Assembly (NCBI RefSeq): GCF_000378445.1
Contig: NZ_KB899706.1
Span: 1 to 64,000 of the forward strand
Reading direction: 5' to 3'
DNA length: 64,000 nucleotides
From: Deinococcus aquatilis DSM 23025
Lineage (GTDB): Bacteria > Deinococcota > Deinococci > Deinococcales > Deinococcaceae
This document shows positions 26,062 to 36,468 of the stretch, piece by piece (position 1 is the stretch's first letter; every line of letters begins with the position of its first letter). Both the position numbers and the translations under genes were made by a program. A model generated the notes under the pieces. The model did not search any database, was not told the origin of the DNA, and saw nothing but the letters and a program-made list of their open reading frames with translations.

Positions 26062-26516
26062 TCGTGTTCCCACGCGGGCCGCCCCAGAAACGGCCTATGC
26101 TCACGGGTGAACGGCACGCCCAGCCGGGTCAACAGGAGTTCTATCGGCGCGTCCCACAGCACCAGAAACGTATTCTGATCTTCCACGAAGTCGCGGTGCA
26201 GATTTCCGATGGCGTGCGCCACCTGCGCCGCTTCCCCCATGCTGCGCGGAACCACGGCGGCCACGTCTTCCGGCGCGGCGGCCACCACGTAGGTCATGCC
26301 ATTTACGCTGTCCAGCACGCTGCCGGGGGCCAGATACGTGCCCGTGGGAAACGCCAGCAGCAGTTCCGTTCCATCGGGCGCAGTCAGGCGGCGGCGCACC
26401 CGGCGGCGATCCAGCGCGGTCATCGGCACCTCGATCACTGCTGTCCCAGAAGGAATCGGCGTTTCTGCCTGTTGCCCGTTCAGGCGCAGGCCGAGGCCCG
26501 AGAGCTTGCGGGTCAT
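26058..26516 (-). CDS. ureE: Urease nickel metallochaperone UreE
   Basis: A 152-residue metallochaperone. The N-terminal peptide-binding half includes MTALDRRRVRRRLTAPDGTELLLAFP, and the metal half has AHAIGNLHRDFVEDQ, the conserved GN.H segment with the nickel-binding histidine. The C-terminus ends PAWEHE: only one late histidine, with no His-rich tail as in Klebsiella, so nickel storage is probably limited. The ATG at 26516 overlaps the hypB stop (ATGA). Codons upstream to 26549 would lie in hypB. Confidence 0.92.
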   Translation of the reverse strand: MTRKLSGLGLRLNGQQAETPIPSGTAVIEVPMTALDRRRVRRRLTAPDGTELLLAFPTGTYLAPGSVLDSVNGMTYVVAAAPEDVAAVVPRSMGEAAQVAHAIGNLHRDFVEDQNTFLVLWDAPIELLLTRLGVPFTREHRPFLGRPAWEHE

Positions 26517-27175
26517 GGCAGCGGCAGCCCACGAACAAAGCTGTACCACGCGTCCAGCCCGCTGCCCTTCTTGCTGCTCAGTTCGATGACCTGAACGCCG
26601 GGCCGGGCGCGGTCAATATTCTCGCGGCACAGCGCCGAATCGAATTCCACCGCCTCCGCGATATCCATCTTGGTGATTACCACCACGTCGGCGGTATTGA
26701 ACATGGTCGGGTATTTCAGCGGCTTGTCCTCGCCCTCGGTGGTGGAAATCAGCACGGCGCGGGCCGCCTCGCCCAGATCGTAGCTGGCGGGGCAGACCAG
26801 ATTGCCCACGTTTTCCAGAAACAGCACGTCCAGCGCCGCCAATTCAAAGCGCGGCAGGACGGCCTGTACCATGCTCGCATCGAGGTGGCAGATGGTTCCG
26901 GTCACGATCTGTTCGGCCTGTGCGCCCCACTGCCGCAGCCGCGCCGCGTCGTTCTCGGTGGCGAGGTCGCCCACGGCCACCGCCATTCCGATCTGGCCCT
27001 GAAGGTCTTGCAGCGTGCGTTCCAGCAGCGCCGTTTTGCCCGCGCCGGGGCTGGACACCAGATTGATGGCCCGCACGCCCGCGTCCTGAAAGGTGCGGCG
27101 ATTGTCGGCAGCTACGCGGTCATTGTCTTTCAGGATGTTCTGGCGCACGGTCACGATTCGGGGGGCAGTGGTCAT
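26513..27175 (-). CDS. hypB: Nickel-insertion GTPase HypB
   Basis: A SIMIBI GTPase of 220 residues. [18 protein letters not shown] is the P-loop; VGDLATENDAARLR, GTICHLDASMV, LFLENVGNLVCPASYDLGE and ITKMDIAE follow the HypB order, including the metal-binding Cys-His (ICHLD) and the later LVCP cysteine. There is no His-rich N-terminus. AAAGGAG 6 bases before the ATG at 27175 fixes the start. HypA/HypB usually serve [NiFe] hydrogenase, but no hydrogenase gene is nearby and both genes sit inside the urease operon, so nickel delivery to urease is the likely job, as shown in Helicobacter. Confidence 0.93.
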   Translation of the reverse strand: MTTAPRIVTVRQNILKDNDRVAADNRRTFQDAGVRAINLVSSPGAGKTALLERTLQDLQGQIGMAVAVGDLATENDAARLRQWGAQAEQIVTGTICHLDASMVQAVLPRFELAALDVLFLENVGNLVCPASYDLGEAARAVLISTTEGEDKPLKYPTMFNTADVVVITKMDIAEAVEFDSALCRENIDRARPGVQVIELSSKKGSGLDAWYSFVRGLPLP

Positions 27176-27200
27176 TGTTCTCCTTTCGTTCAACTCCAAT

Positions 27201-27542
27201 TTATTCCAGCTCCAGTTCGTCCAGTTCCAGTTCATCGCCCTGAAGCAGCGTGGGCGTGGGCAGATCGCAGACCGGGCAGCGCAGCCCAAGGGCAAGCTGG
27301 AGTTCGACGGGGCCATGTGTGGGGCAGGCTCCCACCCCCGGCACGGGCACGATGCTCAGGCGTGCGCCCTGAAGCGGCGTGCCCTGTGCGGCGGCGGGAA
27401 AGGCGGCCTGCAACGCTTCGGGCACCACCGCCGACCACTGCCCGATCCGCACGGTCAGCGCGGTAACACGTTCGCCGCCGTGCTCGTGCAGGGTTTCGGT
27501 GGCAACGCCAATCAGCGAAAGGGCGATGGAGGCTTCGTGCAT
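27201..27542 (-). CDS. hypA: Nickel metallochaperone HypA
   Basis: A 113-residue protein starting MHEASIALSLI; His2 and Glu3 are the known nickel ligands of HypA. The zinc site normally has two CxxC pairs. Here the first pair reads CPTH and the second CPVC, so one cysteine is replaced by histidine. The C-terminus is acidic (GDELELDELELE). It lies between the 27547 gene (4-base gap) and hypB (25-base gap) in the urease operon. Its function is inferred to be nickel handover to HypB, UreE or UreG for urease. Confidence 0.92.
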   Translation of the reverse strand: MHEASIALSLIGVATETLHEHGGERVTALTVRIGQWSAVVPEALQAAFPAAAQGTPLQGARLSIVPVPGVGACPTHGPVELQLALGLRCPVCDLPTPTLLQGDELELDELELE

Positions 27543-27546
27543 AGGG

Positions 27547-27984
27547 CTAATTCAGTGGGCCTGAGAGGAGAGTGGGAGTGGTCAAGCTTTCGTTGAGATG
27601 AGCCAAAGCCTTGACATACTTATCGAGGATGGTTTCAGGAACAGCCGCCCCGTCATCATTTTGGACTCTCCTTGCTTCTTCAAGTCTGGCAAGTGTTTCC
27701 AATAAAACCGAGTGGTCTTGCTGAGGAAAACGCTCCGGCAATTGACAGAGAATGGGCACAGCCACAAAAGTTGCCGGATAGATCGTTCCCTGATGTTCTA
27801 TCTCCGCCAGAATGTTTTCAAACAAAGGAATTTCGTCGTCTGGATAGAAACCTTCGGCGGTGAGCATCCAGTCGTAGTCTCCCGGCCCTTCAATAAGGCT
27901 ACGTTCAAGCCATTCGGCAAGGCGAGGATTCTTGTAACAACTCTGGGTCAATAGATTGAGTTCTTGCTCGGTAAAGATGGACAT
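27547..27984 (-). CDS. HEAT-like small protein inside the urease operon
   Basis: A 145-residue acidic, mostly helical protein. The segment EHQGTIYPATFVAVPILCQL resembles the HQGTVY.AT..AVPFL motif of HEAT-repeat proteins often annotated as immunity-like. The rest (FTEQELNLLTQSCYKNPRLAEWLERSLIEG) is not recognised. It sits between ureC (13 bases) and hypA (4 bases) and must be cotranscribed. The DNA is visibly more AT-rich than the flanking urease genes, which suggests later insertion. No role in urease maturation is known for such a protein. Confidence 0.7.
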   Translation of the reverse strand: MSIFTEQELNLLTQSCYKNPRLAEWLERSLIEGPGDYDWMLTAEGFYPDDEIPLFENILAEIEHQGTIYPATFVAVPILCQLPERFPQQDHSVLLETLARLEEARRVQNDDGAAVPETILDKYVKALAHLNESLTTPTLLSGPLN

Positions 27985-27997
27985 TTGGTTTTGTACC

Positions 27998-29706
<1,709 letters not shown>

Positions 29707-29710
<4 letters not shown>

Positions 29711-30402
29711 TCCGTTTCTCCCGATTCTGTCCCCTTGAATCCGCCCTGTCTGGCCCGCTCCAGCGCCTGTTCCCGCTGGGTATCCAACTCGCCGCTGACC
29801 AGTGCGTTCATGCCGTACACGGTGCGGGTGCCGCCCAGAGGCACAAGCTCCACTTCTCGTTCCTCGCCGGGTTCAAAGCGCACGGCGGTTCCGGCGGGAA
29901 TGTTCAGACGCTGGCCGTAAGCGGCGGCCCGGTCAAATTTCAGAGCCGCGTTGACCTCAAAAAAATGAAAATGGCTGCCCACCTGAATGGGGCGGTCTGC
30001 GGTGTTGGCAACGGTCAGCGCCGTGACGGGTTTGCCCGCATTCAGGTCGATGTCGCCGCTCTCCAGCAGGTATTCCCCCGCTACCACCCGGCTTGCGCCG
30101 CCGCGTATCGGGTCGTGAATGGTCACGAGTTTGGTGCCGTCGGGGAAGGTGCCTTCCACCTGAATATCGTGGATCATCTCGGGAATGCCGTCCAGTACGT
30201 CATCGGCGCTCAGGATGGTGGCCCCGTAGCTCATCAGGTCTTCCACGCTGCGCCCGTCCCGGATGCCTTCCAGCACCTCGGCGGTAATCAGGGCCACCGC
30301 TTCCGGGTAATTGAGCTTCAGGCCCCGCGCCCTGCGCCTGCGTGCAACCTCGGCGGCGGTGAAAATCAGCAGCTTGTCACGTTCTCGCTCGGTCAGTTGC
30401 AT
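29707..30402 (-). CDS. ureAB: Fused urease gamma-beta subunit
   Basis: One 231-residue chain contains the gamma subunit (residues about 1-100, [20 protein letters not shown] ... [21 protein letters not shown]) followed by the beta subunit (from about 105, [11 protein letters not shown], then [21 protein letters not shown] and [27 protein letters not shown]). Such fusions are known from Helicobacter and some other bacteria. The linker is short. The start at 30402 gives the standard gamma N-terminus; the frame extends upstream to 30516 without similarity. First gene of the urease operon. Confidence 0.95.
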
Positions 30403-30777
30403 AGGTGGGTTGCCCCCTGAAGGTGAGGTGGTACCAGCGGTTCTGCCCATGACTGGAAAAAACGGATCCCCCCAACAGGGTGGGTAAGGCCCGGGCAGGC
30501 GGGAGAGGAGCAGCAACGAAACAGGAAGGACACAGGAGCACTGCCACGACAGGCCGATACGGCGAGTACGTATGAGATGCAGTTTGTCACAAGTTGCCGC
30601 AGGGCGTCATCAAGCTCGGCAGTTCCAGTTTCACCCTGGAGAAACCTACTCTGTTGTCCCACGGTTCAGCTGCCAAACCGGAGAACCGTCAGCAGTCAGA
30701 AAAAGTTTAGTAGCCCACACTAAAATAAATGAAAAGGGGGCCATCTACTGGGAGGCCACCCGTAACTGGGAGGCTAC
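30403..30777. other. Divergent control region of ureAB and the DUF11 gene
   Basis: 375 bases without a convincing gene. ACGGTTC (30661-30667) pairs with GAACCGT (30683-30689). On the plus strand TAAAAT (30721-30726) may be the -10 box of the DUF11 gene. A ten-base word ACTGGGAGGC containing a Shine-Dalgarno sequence occurs twice, 18 bases apart (30747 and 30765), the second one 4 bases before the GTG at 30778. For ureAB I cannot single out a promoter. Confidence 0.45.
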
Positions 30778-33700
30778 GTGCAGAGATTGATCAGGTGGGT
30801 GATCGGGCTGGGGTTTTTGATTGGAGTTTTGCAGGGCGCGGCGCAGGCGCAGGCGCTGCAATACGGCATCATGTCCGACAACTTTCAGGGACAGTCCGGG
30901 CTGCCTGCCGGGTATGTGGCGAGCGGCCCCAGCTACCTGAACTTTCCCGACACCTCGGCAACGGCAGCGTCCGGCCTGCCCCGCCTGAAAGTGTTTGCCG
31001 CCACTGCCAGCAACCGAAACGCCACCGAGACCATTTCGACTCTGAATTTTACCGATACGTCCCCCGGAGGCACACCGAAAGGGCTATGTAACGGCACCTC
31101 TGCGGCAGCGACCTGTGCCAACGGCAAGGGCTGGACGGGCCGGGTGATGTACGCCCTGCTCAAATTTCCGGTGTCAGGCACGTACTACTTCACGCTGGCC
31201 CACGACGACAGCGTTCAGGTCGATCTGTCGGGACAACTGACTGCCAGCGATCCCCGCACCGCCACCTACGGTACCGTGCTGGGCGGCGTCTCTTCCTTTA
31301 CCCTTAACGACTCCACCTACGAAACGCTTAATACCGCGCCCTTTGTGGTCAGTGCCTCTGCGTGCTACCTGATGCGGGTGTACTGGAACAATCAGGGCGG
31401 CGTGAACCATCTGCGCCTGCGCTACGGCACCCAGAGCAACTTCTCGGATCAGGCGATTATTCCAGCCACCCAGTACCTCTTGCCCGGTGTCGCTGCCAAC
31501 TGGAACAGTTGCACCAACCCCACCCTGACTATCAAGAAGCAGAGCGTGGGGGGCACGGGCAGCTTCACATTTACCGGCACCAACGGCTACAGCGGCGAGA
31601 CCATCACCACCACCGCCGTCAGCACGCCCGTCACTGGCACCACCTTTTCGCTGACCAACCAGTACGTCGCTACCAGCGTCACCGAAACTGGCCCCAGCAC
31701 CTTCGGACTGACCGGCGCGACCTGCACCGATGCCAATGCGGCGGTCAGCGGCAATCCCCCCACCATTCCCAGCACCCTCAGCGGCAAAACCGTGACCATC
31801 GCGTCTACGTACATCATTCCGCAGGCCCAGATCCAGTGCACGCTGACCAACAGCATGTTGGGTGTCCTGAGCCTGAGCAAGGCCAGCAACGGGCCGTGGA
31901 CGGCGGGCCAGAGCGGGGCCACCTATACCCTGACCGCCAGCAACAACAACGGCACTGGCGGAAGCTCTATCGCTTTTCCCATCACCATCACAGACGTGTT
32001 GCCCAGTGGCATCACCGTGACAAACGGTGCCGTGGCGCTCAGCGGGACCAACGCCGCCAACTGGAGCTGTAACGCCGCCAGCAACGTCCTGACATGTAGC
32101 AGCAACACCGCTCTTGCTGCCAACAGCACATCTACCTTTACCTTCGGCGTCACCGTGGGCGCGTCGGCAGCCTCCACCGTCACCAATTACGCCTCTATCG
32201 CTTCCGGTACGGGCGTCACGCCGCCGACTCCTGGCCCCACCTGCACCACGGCGGGTATCTGCGCCTCGATCAATACCACCGTGCTGAGCAAGCCGACCAT
32301 CACCAAATCGTTCTCGCCCGCCTCGATCCTGTCGACAGAAAACAGCACCATCACGTTTACCCTGACCAACAGCAACGCCACGCCCCTGACCAACCTTGCC
32401 TTCAGTGACACCCTGACCAACATGAGCGTGAACAGCACCGTCATCGGTGGTACCTGCGCCAACAGCGGCATCGTCAGTCCGGCTGCCCTGAGTGTGGGAG
32501 CCACGTCGCTCAACCTGACGGTGGCAACGTTGGCGGGGAACAGCAGCTGCACACTCACGGTGGTGATCAAGCCGACAACCAGCGGCACGCTGCCCAATAC
32601 CACCGGCGGCGTGAAGAGTACCGAGACACCCACGACGGGTCAGGCCTCCAACACCGCCAACCTGACCGTGACTGCCGTGATCACTGCCGACCTGAGCATC
32701 ACCAAGACCGGGCCGAGTACGGCAGTGTCTGGAACAACCATCAGCTATACCCTGACCCTCAGCAACGCTGGTCCTGCCCCGGCCAACAATGCCACCTTTT
32801 CCGACCCCAACACCGCCAACCTGACTGGTGTGACGGCGGTCTGCCAGAGTCCTTCAGCGGGCGTCAGTGGATGCAGTACCACCGTCGCTGGTAGCGGCAA
32901 TGTCACAGGCAGTGTGACGGCCTTTCCATCGGGCGGCAGCGTACAGGTGTTGATTACGGGTACCATTCCTGCCGGGGCCACCGCCCCGCTCAACAACACC
33001 GCCACGATTACCGCCCCCAGCGGCATCACCGATTCAGCAACCACCAACAACAGCAGCACCGTTGCTACCACGCTCAGCAAGGTTGCCGACCTGAGCATTA
33101 CCAAGACTGACGGCCTCAGCAATGTCAGCACTGGGCAGACCGTGACATACACCATCGTAGTGGCGAATGCCGGGCCAAGCACCACCACCGGCAACTTTGC
33201 CGACACCACCCCCAGCGGCGTCACGCTCAGCAACTGGACGTGTACCGCCACTACCGGTACCGCCAACTGTCCAACTGGCCTGCCTACCAGCGGCGGTTAC
33301 ACCAATACCCTGCTGAATCTGCCCACCAACAGCAGCATCACCTTTCAGGTCACAGGAACGGTCACGGCGACTTCTGGCAGCGTCAGCAACACCGCCTCGA
33401 TCAAGGCCCCTGCCGCCGTTGCCAATGCTGCCGGAGTTACGGGGGCCACCAGTACTGCCACTGATACCGATACCATTCTGGCCGATCTGAGCATCACCAA
33501 AACCGGGGCAGCGGCGGCCCAGCCGGGCAATCTGGTTACGTATACCCTGACCGTCAGCAACGCGGGGCCGTCCACTGCCACCAGTATCACCCTCACCGAT
33601 TCACTGCCCGCAGGCACCAGCTTCAGCGCAGCAGATCAGGCCAGCGGCTTCAGCGGCGTCTACAACGGCAGCACCTCGCCCAAAACCGTCACCTGGACGC

Positions 33701-34350
33701 TGAGTAACATGACTGCCGCTGCGGCCGCCCAGACCGTGACGCTGGTCCTCAGAATGCCCAGCGCCAGCGTCGTGAGGGGTGACCCGGCCAGCCTGCCACC
33801 CACGGCAGGGATCACCAGCGTCACCAATTCAGCCACCGTCGGAAGTCCCAGCGACACTGTGACCGCCAACAACACCGCGACGGCCTCCACCGGTCTGATG
33901 CTGGCCGAGCTGATCAAACGTGTCAGGAATATCACTGCCGATACACGCGATAACGGTGGTACGGCCCGCTTCGGCATCTCCACGCAGGGCAATCCAGCTG
34001 AAAAACTGGAATACTGCCTGACTTTCCGCAATCTGGGGGGTGTGGCGCTGGGCGGGTTTGTGATTACAGACGATGTGCCCGTGAATGTCACGGCTCTGAC
34101 CGATGCATACGGCCTTCCCGAGTTCGGCGTCTCGCTCCTGCGCGGCGGTACGGGTACGGCAGGCAGCCCGGCGGTCACTGGCGGCACAACGTCGCTGCTG
34201 ACCAGTACAGAGGTCACTCCTGCGCTTGACGGCGGCAGCCTAAGCACAGGCGGAGGCGCGTTCGGTCAGGGCCTGCTGACCACCACCCTGACCACGCCCC
34301 TGACAATCGGTGAAAGCGGGCAGACGTGTTTCAGGGCCAGTATCCGGTGA
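30778..34350 (+). CDS. Large secreted DUF11-repeat surface protein
   Basis: A 1,190-residue exported protein with a signal peptide (LIRWVIGLGFLIGVLQGAAQAQA). The first 240 residues resemble a PA14-type domain (GRVMYALLKFPVSGTYYFTLAHDDSVQVDL ... YLMRVYWNNQGGVNHLRLRYG). Several prealbumin-like and DUF11-type beta domains follow. Three clear repeats begin ADLSITKTG or ADLSITKTD (about residues 640, 770 and 900) and continue YTLTLSNAGP or YTLTVSNAGP. The composition is very rich in Thr, Ser, Asn, Ala and Gly, with almost no Lys in the repeats. A C-terminal segment (VRNITADTRDNG..) follows the last repeat. No sorting signal or anchor is obvious. A role in the cell surface layer or adhesion is inference. 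GTG start with GGGAGG. Confidence 0.85.
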   Translation: MQRLIRWVIGLGFLIGVLQGAAQAQALQYGIMSDNFQGQSGLPAGYVASGPSYLNFPDTSATAASGLPRLKVFAATASNRNATETISTLNFTDTSPGGTPKGLCNGTSAAATCANGKGWTGRVMYALLKFPVSGTYYFTLAHDDSVQVDLSGQLTASDPRTATYGTVLGGVSSFTLNDSTYETLNTAPFVVSASACYLMRVYWNNQGGVNHLRLRYGTQSNFSDQAIIPATQYLLPGVAANWNSCTNPTLTIKKQSVGGTGSFTFTGTNGYSGETITTTAVSTPVTGTTFSLTNQYVATSVTETGPSTFGLTGATCTDANAAVSGNPPTIPSTLSGKTVTIASTYIIPQAQIQCTLTNSMLGVLSLSKASNGPWTAGQSGATYTLTASNNNGTGGSSIAFPITITDVLPSGITVTNGAVALSGTNAANWSCNAASNVLTCSSNTALAANSTSTFTFGVTVGASAASTVTNYASIASGTGVTPPTPGPTCTTAGICASINTTVLSKPTITKSFSPASILSTENSTITFTLTNSNATPLTNLAFSDTLTNMSVNSTVIGGTCANSGIVSPAALSVGATSLNLTVATLAGNSSCTLTVVIKPTTSGTLPNTTGGVKSTETPTTGQASNTANLTVTAVITADLSITKTGPSTAVSGTTISYTLTLSNAGPAPANNATFSDPNTANLTGVTAVCQSPSAGVSGCSTTVAGSGNVTGSVTAFPSGGSVQVLITGTIPAGATAPLNNTATITAPSGITDSATTNNSSTVATTLSKVADLSITKTDGLSNVSTGQTVTYTIVVANAGPSTTTGNFADTTPSGVTLSNWTCTATTGTANCPTGLPTSGGYTNTLLNLPTNSSITFQVTGTVTATSGSVSNTASIKAPAAVANAAGVTGATSTATDTDTILADLSITKTGAAAAQPGNLVTYTLTVSNAGPSTATSITLTDSLPAGTSFSAADQASGFSGVYNGSTSPKTVTWTLSNMTAAAAAQTVTLVLRMPSASVVRGDPASLPPTAGITSVTNSATVGSPSDTVTANNTATASTGLMLAELIKRVRNITADTRDNGGTARFGISTQGNPAEKLEYCLTFRNLGGVALGGFVITDDVPVNVTALTDAYGLPEFGVSLLRGGTGTAGSPAVTGGTTSLLTSTEVTPALDGGSLSTGGGAFGQGLLTTTLTTPLTIGESGQTCFRASIR

Positions 34351-34426
34351 TGGCGGGCCTGTTCTGCCATGCTTTTTCGGCCCATCTGGGATATGACCCG
34401 CTGCCATCCTTTATGCTGACGGCCAG

Positions 34427-35125
34427 ATGAGCGCCGTGATCCACCTCCAAGCGTTGGGCCTGACCGAATACGAGGCCCGCGCGTATACCGCCCTGCTGGC
34501 ACTAGGACGGGCTGTGCCTGCCCGTGTAGCGCGGCAGGCGGGCATTCCTCGCCCCAAGATCTACGAGACACTGGAACGCCTGGAGGGGCGTGGCCTGGCA
34601 GCCAAAGTAGGTCAGAATCCGCTGGAATATGCGCCCCTCAGTGCCCGCGAGTACTTGGCCCGCTCGCGCCGTGCCTTCGATGACCGTCTGGGTGCCCTCG
34701 ATCGAGACCTGTCTCGCCTCGCGCCCGACCCAGCCCCCGAAGCCGTGTATCACCTGTATGGCGAGGCCGCCATTCGCAGTCTGTGCGAAGACCTGACCCT
34801 GAACGCCCGCCGCAGCGTGTATATGGCCGGAGACGCGGCGCTGGCCGACCGCCTGGAACGCCTGACACCACGCGGTGTGGAACTGCACCGCACTGTGCTG
34901 ACAGCTCTTCCCAGCATTGCCGCAGCCGGCCAACAGGCCTTCTTGCTGGCCCGTGACGGAGAAGCTGCCCTGATCGCTCATTTCATAGAGGAGGGCGGCG
35001 TAGGGGAGGCGCATGGGGTTCACACGCACAACCCAGTCATCATTCACCTGATCGAGGGTTATGTGCGTCTGGCGGCCCAGCACACCCCCTCTGGACATAC
35101 ACCTACTAGCCCGCCCACCCCATAA
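34427..35125 (+). CDS. TrmB-family transcriptional regulator
   Basis: A 232-residue regulator. The N-terminal winged helix LQALGLTEYEARAYTALLALG, then ARVARQAGIPRPKIYETLERLEGRGLA, is the TrmB signature. A coiled segment (residues about 80-105) and an effector domain with a PLD-like fold pattern (AIRSLCEDLTLNARRSVYMAGDA) follow. TrmB proteins usually sense sugars or other small molecules and regulate neighbouring transporters, but the neighbours here are the DUF11 protein and tRNAs, so the target is unclear. TATGCT ends 9 bases before the ATG; there is no ribosome binding site. The C-terminus is Pro/Thr-rich. Confidence 0.85.
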   Translation: MSAVIHLQALGLTEYEARAYTALLALGRAVPARVARQAGIPRPKIYETLERLEGRGLAAKVGQNPLEYAPLSAREYLARSRRAFDDRLGALDRDLSRLAPDPAPEAVYHLYGEAAIRSLCEDLTLNARRSVYMAGDAALADRLERLTPRGVELHRTVLTALPSIAAAGQQAFLLARDGEAALIAHFIEEGGVGEAHGVHTHNPVIIHLIEGYVRLAAQHTPSGHTPTSPPTP

Positions 35126-35149
35126 GTAGGTTGGATTTCGGGGTGGGAG

Positions 35150-35178
35150 TTGACAAGTCCGGAGGTCGCTGTTAACCT
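35150..35178 (+). promoter_or_regulatory. Promoter of tRNA-Ala/tRNA-Met
   Basis: TTGACA (35150-35155), a 17-base spacer and TAACCT (35173-35178), about 50 bases before tRNA-Ala. Confidence 0.7.
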
Positions 35179-35226
35179 AGCTGAGCCTTGAGAGCGACAC
35201 AAGAGGCAAGCAAGAGAAAACGGTGA

Positions 35227-35302
<76 letters not shown>

Positions 35303-35307
35303 ACAAC

Positions 35308-35334
35308 GCCCCGCCCAACAGCGGGGCAACTTTT
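35308..35334 (+). terminator. Terminator after tRNA-Ala
   Basis: GCCCCGC (35308-35314) pairs with GCGGGGC (35321-35327), then AAC and TTTT. Confidence 0.75.
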
Positions 35335-35368
35335 ATCACTGTGCAGGCGGTGGGTCAAACCACCTCAA

Positions 35369-35445
<77 letters not shown>

Positions 35446-35452
35446 AGACCTT

Positions 35453-35479
35453 AAAACCTCGTCATAGACGGGGTTTTTT
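35453..35479 (+). terminator. Terminator after tRNA-Met
   Basis: AAAACCTCGTC (35453-35463) pairs with GACGGGGTTTT (35467-35477) across a 3-base loop, ending in six T. Confidence 0.85.
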
Positions 35480-35571
35480 GTGTTTGTACTGAGTACATGA
35501 ACTCGGTCTAACGAGCAGTGATCGTTTGTTCCAGACTCCGCCAGCCTGAGTCCCGTCAGAGGCGGTCACTG

Positions 35572-36468
35572 ATGACTTGGGAACAACTCTGGGAGCAGTT
35601 TTACTACCACCTGCGGATTCGTCGGCGCGCCAAGACGACCCTGCACTTCTACGGCACGACGCAGAGGGTCCTGGGGCGGTATAGGGCTGACGCCCAGGAC
35701 TTTCCGGCTCTTCCGGCAGACGTCACCGTGCGGCATCTGCGGGCCTTTGTGGTCTGGTTGGAAGAGCGCGGCCTGGCCGCGGGTGGAATTCACGCGCATG
35801 TCCGTTCTCTGAAGTCGCTCTTTGGCTGGGCCAAGCGCGAGGAGCTGCTGCTGACTGACCCTTCGGTGCGGCTGGAGCGGCCCACCTTACCGGGACGGCG
35901 CTTGCCGAGCATGACCAACGAGTGTGTGGCCAAGCTGCTCAAAGCGGCCAAAAGCACTGCTCAGCCATTGCGGGATACGGCCATGCTGCTCACCTTCTTC
36001 GATACCGGCATCCGCCTCGAAGAGTTGATCACTCTGCGGCGGGACGACGTGAAGGTCGACCGGGGCGTGCTGCGCGTGATCGGCAAGGGAGACAAGGAAC
36101 GCGCCGTGCCCATCGGCACCCGCGCGCTGACGGCCATCAACGCGTATGTGGTGAGGGAGCGTTCCCTCCAGCACGCTGGGGTGGCCGAATTGTTCGTGAG
36201 CCGCCGGGGTCTGCCCATGACCCGCAGCTGTGTTTCTCTCCTGCTCAAGCGGCTGTCGCTGGTCAGTGGCTTCGAGCGCGCCCAAACCACGCCCCACACC
36301 TTCCGGCGCGGCTTTGCAGTGGAGTTCCTGCGCAATGGGGGAGACGTGTTCACCCTCCAGCAGATCCTCGGGCACAGCAGCCTCGAGATGACGCGCCGCT
36401 ACGTGAACTTCCTCGACGAGGATCTCAAAGCCGCCCACCTGCGGTTTTCACCGGGAGACCGCCTGTGA
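35572..36468 (+). CDS. Tyrosine recombinase/integrase
   Basis: A 298-residue tyrosine recombinase. The N-terminal SAM-like core-binding domain (residues about 1-110, LWEQFYYHLRIRRRAKTTLHFYG) precedes the catalytic domain. Catalytic residues are in order: Arg in DTGIRLEELITL, Lys in GKGDKERAVPIG, HTFRR (His-x-x-Arg), LGHSSLEMTRRY (His and the nucleophilic Tyr). The size is that of Xer-like and small phage integrases. The ATG at 35572 is preferred (AGGCGG upstream); a GTG at 35518 is also in frame. It is the first gene behind tRNA-Met, the usual place of an integrase, and is coupled to the next gene (TGATG). A resident Xer-type enzyme is an alternative. Confidence 0.9.
   Translation: MTWEQLWEQFYYHLRIRRRAKTTLHFYGTTQRVLGRYRADAQDFPALPADVTVRHLRAFVVWLEERGLAAGGIHAHVRSLKSLFGWAKREELLLTDPSVRLERPTLPGRRLPSMTNECVAKLLKAAKSTAQPLRDTAMLLTFFDTGIRLEELITLRRDDVKVDRGVLRVIGKGDKERAVPIGTRALTAINAYVVRERSLQHAGVAELFVSRRGLPMTRSCVSLLLKRLSLVSGFERAQTTPHTFRRGFAVEFLRNGGDVFTLQQILGHSSLEMTRRYVNFLDEDLKAAHLRFSPGDRL

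Noticed and set aside
30560..30670. A GGTGAAACTGGAACTGCC-like segment on the minus strand resembling part of a cobalamin riboswitch
   Set aside because: The rest of the conserved core is missing or out of order, and the gene behind it would be urease; similarity is probably chance.
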